DNA of 16,978 nt from Thermoproteota archaeon (lineage in GTDB: Archaea > Thermoproteota > Korarchaeia > Korarchaeales > Korarchaeaceae), in assembly GCA_011042755.1 (NCBI GenBank), contig DRBY01000114.1, positions 1 to 16,978 on the forward strand, in the 5' to 3' direction. Of this stretch, positions 1 through 7,253 are shown piece after piece; position 1 is the first letter of the stretch; the number at the start of each line of letters is the position of its first letter. Position numbers and translations under genes: made by a program. The notes under the pieces were generated by a model. It ran no database searches and was not told where the DNA came from. It worked only from the letters and a program-made list of their open reading frames with translations.

Positions 1-410
1 CCAGAGGTCTGATGCGTCTCTGATTTCGACCCGCCCACTCTCTACCGCCAAGTAGACTGGGCGCTCAGAAGCTCCCCTCACCACGATGAAGTCGATCCCG
101 GCCATCCTGAGCCTGGGCCCGAAGAACCCTCCAGCGTTGGAGTAGCCAATGCCTCCGGTGAGGGGCGACTTGGCAGCGACCACGTACCTGCAGGCCGATG
201 GCCAGGCAGCGCCGGTGAGCGGTCCCGTGGCAAATATCAAGACATTGCAAGGAGACAGGGGATCTAGCCCGGGCTCCAAGAGGGAGTATAGGAGAGCTGA
301 GGCCGCGCCCCTGCCGCCTATGTATCGAGCTAGCACCTGCTTGTCCAGCTCTACGAGCTTCACGCTACCATCGCCTAGGTCTACAACTGCCGTCTTACCC
401 CTGAACCCAC
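1..410 (-). pseudogene. Second aldehyde:ferredoxin oxidoreductase, N-terminal part, frame broken near the start
   Basis: The minus strand encodes about 135 residues that align closely with the N-terminus of the complete AOR at 6090-4204. Shared blocks include GGRGAA (GGMGLC in the other copy), GPLTG, AAKSPLTG, GYSNAGG and EIRDASDLW, so this is a paralogous tungsten-pterin oxidoreductase that continues past base 1. The homologous frame has codon ends at multiples of three and contains no ATG, GTG or TTG before its upstream stop at about 504. The natural start is GTG at 410-408, which fits M-x-G-F-x-G-K, but it lies one base out of frame. One extra A between 403 and 405 on the plus strand would give V-G-F-R-G-K-T in frame. 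A TATA-like element at 431-436 sits about 24 bases upstream of that GTG, which fits a leaderless start there. So this is either a real frameshift or a one-base assembly error. The family call is firm; intactness is open because most of the gene lies outside the window. Confidence 0.8.
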
Positions 411-428
411 GCGTGCGATCGCCCTGCG

Positions 429-438
429 ACTTAAAAGC
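429..438. promoter_or_regulatory. Shared AT-rich TATA-like element between divergent genes
   Basis: An AT-rich decamer (ACTTAAAAGC on plus) interrupts GC-rich DNA. Read on minus (GCTTTTAAGT) it lies about 24 bases before the GTG at 410, as expected for a leaderless archaeal transcript of the second AOR. Read on plus it lies about 30 bases before the TTG at 466, leaving room for a short leader with the purine-rich GAGCGAGGGG. Whether one box serves both directions is inference. Confidence 0.45.
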
Positions 439-465
439 ACCTCCGGGCCGGAGCGAGGGGTCAAC

Positions 466-1815
466 TTGATAGACCTTCTGCTCAAGGGCGGCAGGGTCTA
501 CCTAGAGGGCGAGCTCAGGGACATCTGCGTTGGAGTCGACGGCGGGGTAATCGCGGCCTTTGGGAAAGAGCCAGCTATGCCCGACGCGGATGAAGTGATA
601 GACCTCTCCGGAAAGGTCGTGCTTCCTGGCGCCGTCGATCCCCACGTCCACATATTCTCTCCGGGCTGGATACGGGAGACCTTCCGGTCAGGGACTGCTG
701 CGGCAGCCGTGGGCGGGGTGACGACCGTCGCCGACATGGCCTCTGTAGGAGAGTGGCACACCGCGAGCGTGGATGTCTTCAAGAGAAAGCTGGAGCGAGC
801 GGAGAGCGAGTCAATCGTGGACTTCGCGCTGTACTGTGGAGAGATACACAGGGAGAGCGACTTGAATGAGATCCCCGACATCCTGGCGCAGGGTTCGGTC
901 GGCCTCGGAGAGATAATGATGTGCGAGCCCGACCCCATCCCAGACTCTCCCACGCTCCTCAGAGCCATGCGCCTAGCAGCCGAGGCGGACGCCGTGATCT
1001 CAGTTCACGCCGAGGACAGGGAGATCGTCAGCAAGTCGGTCTCTGAGGCGAAGGCTGGGTGGAGCGGTGAGATGGAGGAGTTCAGCAGCTCCAGACCGGA
1101 CATCGCTGAGGCCAAAGCCATACTCGACGCCGCCATCCTCGCCTCAAAAGCCAACTGCAGGCTGCACATCTGTCACGTCTCAACGGAGGCGGGAGTTAAG
1201 GCGCTCAGATCGGCGAAGGAGATCCACCCTCAGACTACGGCAGAAGTGACTCCTCACCACCTGGTGCTGACGGTAGAGGACTACGAGAGGCTGGGGCCGC
1301 TCCTGATAGTTACCCCACCCGTTAGGACTGGGCGAGACGCGGCCGCGCTCTGGCAGGCCCTGTCTTCTGGTCTGATAGACGCCATTGCGACCGACCACTG
1401 CGCCTTCTCCCGAGAGGAGAAGGTGGGAGACACCCCCTGGGATATCCCAGCCGGTCTGCCTGGCCTAGAGACGGTCGTCGTGGTGCTGTGGAGCGAGGGG
1501 GTCGCCAAGGGCAGGATAAGCCTCAAGAGATTCGTGGAGGCGACCTCGGAAGTGCCGGCGAGGATCTTGAGAATCGACCATCGGAAGGGAGGGATAGCCG
1601 TAGGAAAGGATGCCGACCTGGTGGTTATTGACGCCTCGCACCGTGGGAGGATCGGGCGTGAGGACATGATGTCGGTGGCCGACTACACCCCGTTCGAAGG
1701 CCTTGAGGTATCCTGCAGGGTCGCGATGACGCTAGTTCGAGGTCGCGTGGTCGCTAGAGACGGCTCTGTAGAGGCAGAGCCTGGCTATGGAGAGTTCATC
1801 AGCAGGCGTTCCTAG
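466..1815 (+). CDS. Cyclic amidohydrolase, dihydroorotase/hydantoinase/allantoinase-like
   Basis: This 449-residue protein has the dihydroorotase/hydantoinase form of the amidohydrolase TIM barrel: an N-terminal beta strand set, then DPHVH (H60, H62), VHAED (H181), CHVST (H237), TPHHL (263-267), PPVR (285-288), ATDHCAF (D310) and PAGLPGLE (329-336), ending in the GKDADLVVID strand set. Such enzymes hydrolyse cyclic amides (dihydroorotate, hydantoins, dihydropyrimidines, allantoin) in the cytoplasm with one or two metals. The carboxylated lysine usual at the end of strand 4 is replaced by E149 in GLGEIMM, a motif more like that of adenine deaminase, so metal bridging may differ. TTG at 466 is the start: GAGGGG lies 6 bases upstream, and the family's usual N-terminus (LLLKGGRV) follows at once. 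No aspartate carbamoyltransferase or other pyrimidine synthesis gene is nearby, and creatininase, M20 and PreA-like genes are, so a catabolic role is favoured over PyrC. Exact substrate unknown. Confidence 0.88.
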   Translation: MIDLLLKGGRVYLEGELRDICVGVDGGVIAAFGKEPAMPDADEVIDLSGKVVLPGAVDPHVHIFSPGWIRETFRSGTAAAAVGGVTTVADMASVGEWHTASVDVFKRKLERAESESIVDFALYCGEIHRESDLNEIPDILAQGSVGLGEIMMCEPDPIPDSPTLLRAMRLAAEADAVISVHAEDREIVSKSVSEAKAGWSGEMEEFSSSRPDIAEAKAILDAAILASKANCRLHICHVSTEAGVKALRSAKEIHPQTTAEVTPHHLVLTVEDYERLGPLLIVTPPVRTGRDAAALWQALSSGLIDAIATDHCAFSREEKVGDTPWDIPAGLPGLETVVVVLWSEGVAKGRISLKRFVEATSEVPARILRIDHRKGGIAVGKDADLVVIDASHRGRIGREDMMSVADYTPFEGLEVSCRVAMTLVRGRVVARDGSVEAEPGYGEFISRRS

Positions 1816-1837
1816 CCAGGGAGCGTAGGTAGAGACC

Positions 1838-3028
1838 TCAACTCTTTGCAGCTAGGGCGACCGCGACCGCCGCGTACACTCTCGAGGCAATCGCTATCTG
1901 GTGCTTCGAGACGCGTTCTTCAGGCGTGTGCGCTAGCTCGGGGTCCCCCGGACCGTACGCTACGGTTGGTATCCCCAGGTCGTTGACAAGAAAGTCCATC
2001 TCAAAGTACCCGCTGGAGAACTTCAGCTTGCCGCGATCTCCAGTCACGCCCTCATGAGCTTCGCTTATCTGTCTAACTATGTCCTCTTCAGGATTCACGA
2101 GGCACGGCTTCAGCCCTCTCTTCTTGATGGGCTCCCACCCCCAGTCCGGCCTGTCTACACTCAACTCCGCTCTGAAGTCGGGATCCGACCTGCCGAACTC
2201 GTCGAGGATCTCCCTGATCTCCCTGAGAACATCTCCCGGGGTCTCTCCGGGGACGAGCCTCCTGTCTATCCAGATCGAGCAGGAGTCTGGTACAACGTTG
2301 TAGGCCTCCCCTCCCCGTATTAGACCCACGTTGAGGGACCCCCTGACCTCCCCGACGCCGGGGACGGTCACGCTCCTGGGCTCCAACTCCTCTAGAGCCA
2401 AGAGCACCTTGGCCATCTTGTAGACCGCGTTGATCCCTCTCCAGGGGGCGGAGCCGTGGGCAGCCTTTCCGAACGTGGTGATCTTCACGGGGAGGGTACC
2501 CTTGCAGCCCACAGCGATCTCCAGCCCGGTTGGCTCGGTGCAGATCGCCGCGTCGGCCTTGAAGCCGTCCTCCACCAGAGCGTAGCTGCCCCTGTGCTCC
2601 CTCTCCTCGTCTACGACTCCCAGGAAGGCTAGTCCTTTTCTGAGCTCAACGCCAGAGTCCACGACGGCTTTTAGAGCGGCAATCGAGGCCGCCAGGCCCG
2701 CCTTCTGATCGCAGGATCCCCTGCCGTAGATGTACTCTTCGTCCTCTTTAGCCGAGAAGGGGTCCTCCATGCCGTAGGGTGGGACTGTGTCCGTGTGGCC
2801 GTGAAACGCAAGCGCTACGCCTTCCTCCCCTCCCTTCAGCACGCCAATCACGTTGAACCTGTCGCCCTGAACCCTCCTCAGCTCGACTTTGAGTCCCAGG
2901 CCGCTGAGCTCCTCTGCCAAGAACTTCGCTATCTCTCCCTCCTCGCCCGTCACGCTGGGTATCCTAACCAGCTCCTTGGTCAGCCTGATGGCGTACTCCA
3001 CGTCAACCCCTGGACTCCCCGACCTCAC
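1838..3028 (-). CDS. M20-family metallohydrolase (ArgE/DapE/carboxypeptidase/N-carbamoyl amidohydrolase-like)
   Basis: This 396-residue enzyme belongs to the M20 zinc peptidase/deacylase family. The metal and catalytic residues are all visible: H78 and D80 in HGHTD, bridging D107 in GSCDQK, catalytic E141 with E142 in VDEE, E165 in CTEP and H367 in ELAHTPEE. The dimerisation-domain histidine is H191 in KAAHGSAP. The family cleaves amide bonds next to a carboxylate: N-acetylornithine, N-succinyl-diaminopimelate, N-carbamoyl amino acids or C-terminal residues. GTG at 3028 is preferred because GGAGGTG lies 7 bases upstream; an alternative GTG at 3001 would avoid the 26-base overlap with the creatininase gene but has a weaker ribosome site. 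It is last in the five-gene operon and ends 22 bases from the convergent amidohydrolase gene. From the neighbours a role in hydrolysing a carbamoyl or acyl amino acid released by ring opening is likely; acetyl-lysine or acetylornithine deacetylase remains possible. Confidence 0.87.
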   Translation of the reverse strand: MRSGSPGVDVEYAIRLTKELVRIPSVTGEEGEIAKFLAEELSGLGLKVELRRVQGDRFNVIGVLKGGEEGVALAFHGHTDTVPPYGMEDPFSAKEDEEYIYGRGSCDQKAGLAASIAALKAVVDSGVELRKGLAFLGVVDEEREHRGSYALVEDGFKADAAICTEPTGLEIAVGCKGTLPVKITTFGKAAHGSAPWRGINAVYKMAKVLLALEELEPRSVTVPGVGEVRGSLNVGLIRGGEAYNVVPDSCSIWIDRRLVPGETPGDVLREIREILDEFGRSDPDFRAELSVDRPDWGWEPIKKRGLKPCLVNPEEDIVRQISEAHEGVTGDRGKLKFSSGYFEMDFLVNDLGIPTVAYGPGDPELAHTPEERVSKHQIAIASRVYAAVAVALAAKS

Positions 3029-3743
3029 GCCTCACCACCTCCAGGTCGGAGACGATCCACTCGACTACCCTCCCGAATATCTCCTGGCCCATCTCTTTGG
3101 AGGCCTCCCGAATAGCCTCCTCGAGGCTGCCCTCGATCTCATCCGTGAGCCACGGCCTGATCAGGTACTCTAGCCTCGCCGAGAGAGAGGGCGCTCTCTC
3201 CTCCCCTGCTTCGCCACTGACGCTCGGCTTCGTGCCCACCAGGTGCATGGTCAGCGAGGCCTCGGCGACGCAGTAGCCATAGAAGTCCCCCCCTTCTATG
3301 CACCTCCCGACGAGCTGCCAGAGGTCGGCTATCAGTACCTCGGCTCTCCTCCTGCGCCTCACCTGTCTGGCCACGGCCTCGAGTATCCCCGAGTTGCCGG
3401 CGTGCCCGTTCACCAGCAGCACCACGCTGAAGCCGCCGTCGAGGAGTGAGTCTACCACGGATTCCACGAGGCCCGCATAGATGGACGCTGGGAGCCAGAC
3501 GACCCCGGGGCCGACGTGCTCTGGAGAGTGGCCGTACGGTATGGCCGGGGCTAGGGCGCAGTTTACCCTCTGCGCGACCTCCCTCGCCACGGCTGACGCG
3601 AATATGGTGTCTATCCCCATGGGGAGGGGGCCGTGCAGCTCGGTCGACCCTAGTGGCTGGACCACCGTGGGGGCTGGGTCCTCTGACAGGTATCTCTGCA
3701 GATCCCCGATCGAACACCCAGCCAGCAGGAGCAGATTACCCAC
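3003..3743 (-). CDS. Creatininase-family amidohydrolase
   Basis: A 246-residue protein of the creatininase / FAPy deformylase / MftE family, which opens cyclic amides or removes formyl or peptide groups with a two-metal site. The signature GSTELHGPLPMGID gives E35, H37 and D45, and VNGHAGN gives H114. The last ligand block, usually HAGExET, is here YCVAEASL: E161 remains but the conserved histidine before it is lost. The substrate-loop segment YGHSPEH (70-76) resembles the usual family block. GTG at 3743 overlaps the ferredoxin gene by 8 bases, which points to translational coupling. Some relatives cleave creatinine, others formamidopyrimidines of flavin or purine degradation; the cyclic-amide enzymes next door support ring or formamide hydrolysis here. 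Family certain, substrate not. Confidence 0.85.
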   Translation of the reverse strand: MGNLLLLAGCSIGDLQRYLSEDPAPTVVQPLGSTELHGPLPMGIDTIFASAVAREVAQRVNCALAPAIPYGHSPEHVGPGVVWLPASIYAGLVESVVDSLLDGGFSVVLLVNGHAGNSGILEAVARQVRRRRRAEVLIADLWQLVGRCIEGGDFYGYCVAEASLTMHLVGTKPSVSGEAGEERAPSLSARLEYLIRPWLTDEIEGSLEEAIREASKEMGQEIFGRVVEWIVSDLEVVRREVGESRG

Positions 3744-4188
3744 CCCCAGTCAGCTCGATCAGCAATCTCAGGGCCCTCTCCCTCTCCTCGTCAGGGGCGT
3801 CTACCACTCTCAGCGCTCCGCTGGGGCAGATCTTCACGCAGGGAGGCTCTTCAGAGCAGACCTGGCACTTCACCGCTCTGCCGCCGAGCACTCTCACGGC
3901 TCCGATTGGGCAGGCTGAGGCGCAGGTCCCGCAGGCGACGCAGGAAGCCTCGTCCACCTTGACTATACCGCCTTCGACCCTCAGGGCGCCGGTCGGGCAG
4001 GCGTCCACGCACGGGTGCTCTGGGCACTGCACGCACACGATGGGCAGGCCGTGTCCCGCCCTCGACTCCAGAACCCTCATCCTCGCCTTCGCCGGCGCGA
4101 ACTCTCCCTCAAGGCTGGAGGAGCAGGCCAGCATGCACTCAAAGCAGTACACGCACCTGGAGGGATCTGGTATCACCGCGAGGACCAT
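3736..4188 (-). CDS. Polyferredoxin with four [4Fe-4S] motifs, AOR electron-transfer subunit
   Basis: This 150-residue protein carries sixteen cysteines in four groups: CVYCFECMLAC (from C12), CVQCPEHPCVDAC (from C52), CVACGTCASAC (from C83) and CQVCSEEPPCVKIC (from C108). It therefore should hold four [4Fe-4S] clusters in the arrangement of HycB/DMSO-reductase-type iron-sulfur subunits. Similar small polyferredoxins are encoded beside several AOR-family enzymes and pass electrons on to ferredoxin, NAD or flavoproteins. ATG at 4188 was chosen over GTG at 4197 because GGAGG at 4201-4197 is a good ribosome site 8 bases before the ATG and would overlap the GTG. The gene lies 15 bases after the AOR stop and its 3' end overlaps the creatininase start. 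No signal peptide: cytoplasmic. Confidence 0.9.
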   Translation of the reverse strand: MVLAVIPDPSRCVYCFECMLACSSSLEGEFAPAKARMRVLESRAGHGLPIVCVQCPEHPCVDACPTGALRVEGGIVKVDEASCVACGTCASACPIGAVRVLGGRAVKCQVCSEEPPCVKICPSGALRVVDAPDEERERALRLLIELTGGG

Positions 4189-4203
4189 TCCACACACCTC
4201 CCA

Positions 4204-6090
4204 CTACGGCAGCTTGCCCAGCCTGGCCAGCTCGTCGGCGACATCCTCGAGTCCCAGATCGACGAGCTTCTCGCGCGGTATCAGGCCGGTCTCCACGTCC
4301 CAGCCCCTCGCCCTGTAGTACTCGTCGAGCATCTGATCCAGCTCAACGATCTGCCCCTTGCACCCTCCAGTGGGCGCCGGTTCCTTAGTGAACCTCTCCG
4401 GCAGGGAGTCGCTGGCCCTCGTTACCCCGTGCTTGATCAAATAGGCCCTCCTGATGTTCACTATCCTCTCTGCAGTCCTCTTCATCTCCTCCACCGACAC
4501 ATCTATGCCCGTGACGATCGTGTAGAGCCTCGCCAGATCCTCCCAGTAGAACAGCGGCGGGAAGAGCCAGCCGGCAGTGACGCAGATGACCATGCTGCTA
4601 ACGGCTGCGGCCAGATCCTCGCAGTCCTTCGCCATTATGCCCTTGTACTTCGGGCTGAACCTGTCAGCCATCTCGGGCAGGTACTGCTCTCCGTACCTCT
4701 CCCTGATGGCCTCCTCGAAGCCGACCTCGTCCAAGAACGTGCTGTGCGTCAGGTGATCGGCCCCCCTCGCGGCCGTGGCGTGAGCGAGCCCCATGCTCTT
4801 CTGGGCCCTCCCGTCTTGCGCCGGTATCTCCAGCCCCTTGACATGCATCGCGTACTTCTCGGTACCCCTCCCTATGATCTGAGATGCTCTGCGGCTCCCC
4901 TCGGCCAGCACGTCGCCGAACCCCTCCCTGAACGCGGTCATGCGAACGAGCCTCTCCACGAGGTCCTTGTCCCCCCACCTTATCTCCAGCCCTCCAGTGT
5001 CCTCCTTCGTCAGCAGGCCCCTCTCGTAGCACTCCATCGCCCAGGCGATGGTTCCGCCAAGGGAGATCGTGTCCATCCCGAGCCTGTCGCAGAGCCAGTT
5101 CATCCTGATGATGAACTCGGGGTCGTCTATCAGGACGTTCGAGCCTAGAGCGCATATGGTCTCGTACTCGGGGTGATCTCCTATCGTGTCGCCCAGCTTG
5201 AGGATGTTCTTGCAGTGGAACCTGCAGGAGAAGCAGGCCCTCTTCGCCACCCTGTACCCCCAGACTACCTTCTCACCGCTTATCTCCTCGGCCCGCTCGA
5301 AGGATCCCATGTAGTGGTTCTTCGTCGGGAACCTCCCTATGACGTTCATGGGAAGCACCAGCAGGGGCGTCCCAAGGTCCCTGTAGGTCTCGGAGAAGGG
5401 GCTCTCGTCTATCTTCCTCATGGCCTCCTCGAGCATCTCCTCGAATCCCCGAGGGTCGGCGACCTTGACTCCGCCCTCCCCACGCAGCGCCACGGCTTTG
5501 AGCTTCTTCGAGCCCATCACGGCCCCAATACCAGCCCTGGCGGCGACGCGTCCCTTGCCGGTGACGATGGCGGCGAACTTGACGAGGTTCTCCCCCGCCT
5601 GGCCAATTGTGGCCACTCTGACGTCTTCTCCGTGTCTCTCCCTCAGGGTGTCCTCCGTCTCCCAAGTGTCGAGCCCCCAGAGGTCGGAGGCGTCCCTGAT
5701 CTCGGCTCTGCCGTTCTCCACGTAGAGGTAGACGGGCTTCTCGGACCTCCCCACGACTACTATGGCGTCGAAGCCGGCGTACTTTATGTACGGGGAGAAG
5801 TGCCCTCCGGAGTTGCTGTAGCCAGCCAAGCCAGTGAGGGGAGACTTGGCGGCCACCTGAAGCCTCCCGCTGCCCGGCCAGCTGGTGCCAGTGACCGGGC
5901 CGGCCGCGAGTATCAGGACGTTCTCAGGTCCGAGCGGATCAGTGTCGACGTCGGTCAGGTCGTAGAGGAGCCTCATGCACAGGCCCATTCCGCCAAGGTA
6001 GTTCCTAGCCAGGCTTGGGTCGAGCTCCTTCCCCTCAGCCTTCCCCCTCGTGAGGTCAACCCAGAGGATCTTGCCAGCGTATCCGTACAT
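4204..6090 (-). CDS. aor: Aldehyde:ferredoxin oxidoreductase (tungsten enzyme), complete
   Basis: This 628-residue protein matches the AOR family over its whole length, the usual size being about 600-630. It opens with YGYAGKILWVDL, followed by pterin-binding N-domain blocks AAKSPLTG (80-87), GYSNSGG (90-96) and AGIGAVMGSKKLKA (186-199). The [4Fe-4S] ligands are C286, C289 and C293 in CFSCRFHC plus C503. YETICALGSN (309-318) and GRGADHLTHS (441-450) cover the active-site region. Such enzymes oxidise aldehydes to acids or run the reverse reaction with ferredoxin, using tungsto-bispterin. It is second in the operon: 3 bases after the PreA-like gene, with GGTGAT before its ATG, and followed by its likely polyferredoxin partner. 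The sequence does not decide between AOR, WOR and other subfamilies, so the substrate is open; the neighbouring ring-hydrolysing enzymes suggest something other than a general amino-acid aldehyde. A paralogue lies at the window's left edge. Confidence 0.93.
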   Translation of the reverse strand: MYGYAGKILWVDLTRGKAEGKELDPSLARNYLGGMGLCMRLLYDLTDVDTDPLGPENVLILAAGPVTGTSWPGSGRLQVAAKSPLTGLAGYSNSGGHFSPYIKYAGFDAIVVVGRSEKPVYLYVENGRAEIRDASDLWGLDTWETEDTLRERHGEDVRVATIGQAGENLVKFAAIVTGKGRVAARAGIGAVMGSKKLKAVALRGEGGVKVADPRGFEEMLEEAMRKIDESPFSETYRDLGTPLLVLPMNVIGRFPTKNHYMGSFERAEEISGEKVVWGYRVAKRACFSCRFHCKNILKLGDTIGDHPEYETICALGSNVLIDDPEFIIRMNWLCDRLGMDTISLGGTIAWAMECYERGLLTKEDTGGLEIRWGDKDLVERLVRMTAFREGFGDVLAEGSRRASQIIGRGTEKYAMHVKGLEIPAQDGRAQKSMGLAHATAARGADHLTHSTFLDEVGFEEAIRERYGEQYLPEMADRFSPKYKGIMAKDCEDLAAAVSSMVICVTAGWLFPPLFYWEDLARLYTIVTGIDVSVEEMKRTAERIVNIRRAYLIKHGVTRASDSLPERFTKEPAPTGGCKGQIVELDQMLDEYYRARGWDVETGLIPREKLVDLGLEDVADELARLGKLP

Positions 6091-6093
6091 CGA

Positions 6094-7197
6094 TCACCAC
6101 CCCAGCGCCCTAACGGGGCAGGTTGAGACGCAGAGCCCGCAGGCGGCGCAATGAGCCTCGTCGACATCCGCCGTGCCGTTGACTACGGATACGGCCCCCC
6201 TTGGACACACCCTCTCGCAGAGGCCACACCCGGTGCACTTCTCAGCGTTCACGCGAGGAGGACCAACTCTCAGGGGCCCGCCCTCCTCCCTCTGCTTTAT
6301 CCTCTCTAGGGCGGCGCCCCTGATCTCGCTCACGCTCTGAATGCCATTGGACTCCAAGAACGAGGCGAGCCCCCTCACGATCTCCCCTATCACGCCTACT
6401 CCCTTGAGGAGTGGAACTGTGCAAATCTCTACGGCCCACGCACCCACCAGCAGGGCCTCCACCACATCCTCGGCGCTCGAGATCCCACCGCAGGCGATCA
6501 CGGGAGCGCCCAGCTTCCGGGTCACTAGGGCCGTGAAGTACATGGTGAACGGCTTAATGGCCGGGCCCGAGAGCCGACCCGACCCGTCTGCCTTCCCCAA
6601 CACGGGCTCCCTCGTCTTAACATCAACGTGGAGGGCAGGCCCGTATGTGTCGCTTATCACCACTGCGTCTGCTCCAGCCCGCATCAGCCGGGAAGCTATC
6701 TCCGTGACGTACTCGTCCATGAGCACGGGTATGGACACCTTCGCAAACGTGGGGAGACCCGACTGGGCCTTTGCCTCCTTCACCTGATCTGGGAGGTCCC
6801 TTGGGTCGTAGAGACACGTCACCTCGATGGCGTCGGCTCCAGCACCTGAAACCGCCTCTGCCAGCTCTCCAACCTCATCTGCCGACCCAGAGAGGCTGAC
6901 AACGCTCGCCACGACCTTAACGCCAAGCTTCTTAGCTCCGGGTATTCCCTCCTCGACCCAGTAGCTTAACGGCTTCTCTGACCAGTCTTCACAGTTTAGG
7001 AGGCCGAACCCTAAGAGTCGATACATGTTTGGCCTGGGAGGTGACGCCGGTCGGACGGCTATCGTTTTCGTTACCACAGCCCCAGGCCCTTGGGAGGCTA
7101 CGCGCCCAATCGTATGGAGATCCGCTGTTAGAGGTCCCGAAGCTATAATCAAGGGATTTAGCAGTCCCAATCCACCAATCTCAACGCTGAGATCCAT
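6094..7197 (-). CDS. PreA-like dihydropyrimidine/dihydroorotate dehydrogenase-family flavoprotein with two [4Fe-4S] motifs
   Basis: The 367 residues form an FMN-binding TIM barrel (about 1-305) and a bacterial-type ferredoxin tail. Barrel signs are NPLIIASGPL (14-23), K44 in VVTKTI, FAKVSIP (151-157), SGPAIKPF (210-217), CGGIS (236-240) and VEICT (256-260). The tail has CTGCGLCERVC (C321, 324, 327, 331) and CAACGLCVSTC (C350, 353, 356, 360). This is the layout of PreA, the catalytic subunit of bacterial dihydropyrimidine dehydrogenase. The usual N-x-S-C-P-N catalytic loop is replaced by EVTCLYDP (125-132), so activity on uracil or orotate should not be assumed; C128 may or may not act as the proton donor. 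No PreT-like NADH subunit is seen, suggesting ferredoxin or the AOR unit as electron partner. First gene of the operon; ATG 7197 follows a TATA-like box at about 33 bases with no clear ribosome site. Confidence 0.85.
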   Translation of the reverse strand: MDLSVEIGGLGLLNPLIIASGPLTADLHTIGRVASQGPGAVVTKTIAVRPASPPRPNMYRLLGFGLLNCEDWSEKPLSYWVEEGIPGAKKLGVKVVASVVSLSGSADEVGELAEAVSGAGADAIEVTCLYDPRDLPDQVKEAKAQSGLPTFAKVSIPVLMDEYVTEIASRLMRAGADAVVISDTYGPALHVDVKTREPVLGKADGSGRLSGPAIKPFTMYFTALVTRKLGAPVIACGGISSAEDVVEALLVGAWAVEICTVPLLKGVGVIGEIVRGLASFLESNGIQSVSEIRGAALERIKQREEGGPLRVGPPRVNAEKCTGCGLCERVCPRGAVSVVNGTADVDEAHCAACGLCVSTCPVRALGW

Positions 7198-7225
7198 GAG
7201 GATCTAGGCAGAGGACACGTCAGGC

Positions 7226-7235
7226 ACATAATAAT
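7226..7235 (-). promoter_or_regulatory. Probable TATA box of the PreA-aor-ferredoxin-creatininase-M20 operon
   Basis: The 56-base gap between the aldolase stop and the PreA-like ATG contains an AT-rich stretch reading GATTATTATG on minus, centred about 33 bases before the ATG. A start site about 25 bases downstream would leave a leader of only some 7 bases, in keeping with the lack of a ribosome site. Confidence 0.4.
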
Positions 7236-7253
7236 CGTGAATTCCGAGCGTGG

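Noticed and set aside
466..1815. Annotation as PyrC of de novo pyrimidine synthesis
   Set aside because: No other pyr synthesis gene is near, the carboxylysine position is changed, and the neighbours are catabolic-type amidohydrolases; it cannot be excluded but is not favoured.
3446..4318. A 290-codon plus-strand frame over creatininase and ferredoxin genes
   Set aside because: Low-complexity Ser/Pro/Thr composition, typical of an antisense shadow; the minus strand carries clear cysteine and metal motifs.
4015..6126. Long plus-strand frames opposite the AOR gene (4015-5148 and 5173-6126)
   Set aside because: They are antisense to a full-length AOR with all family motifs; long shadow frames are expected in GC-rich genes.
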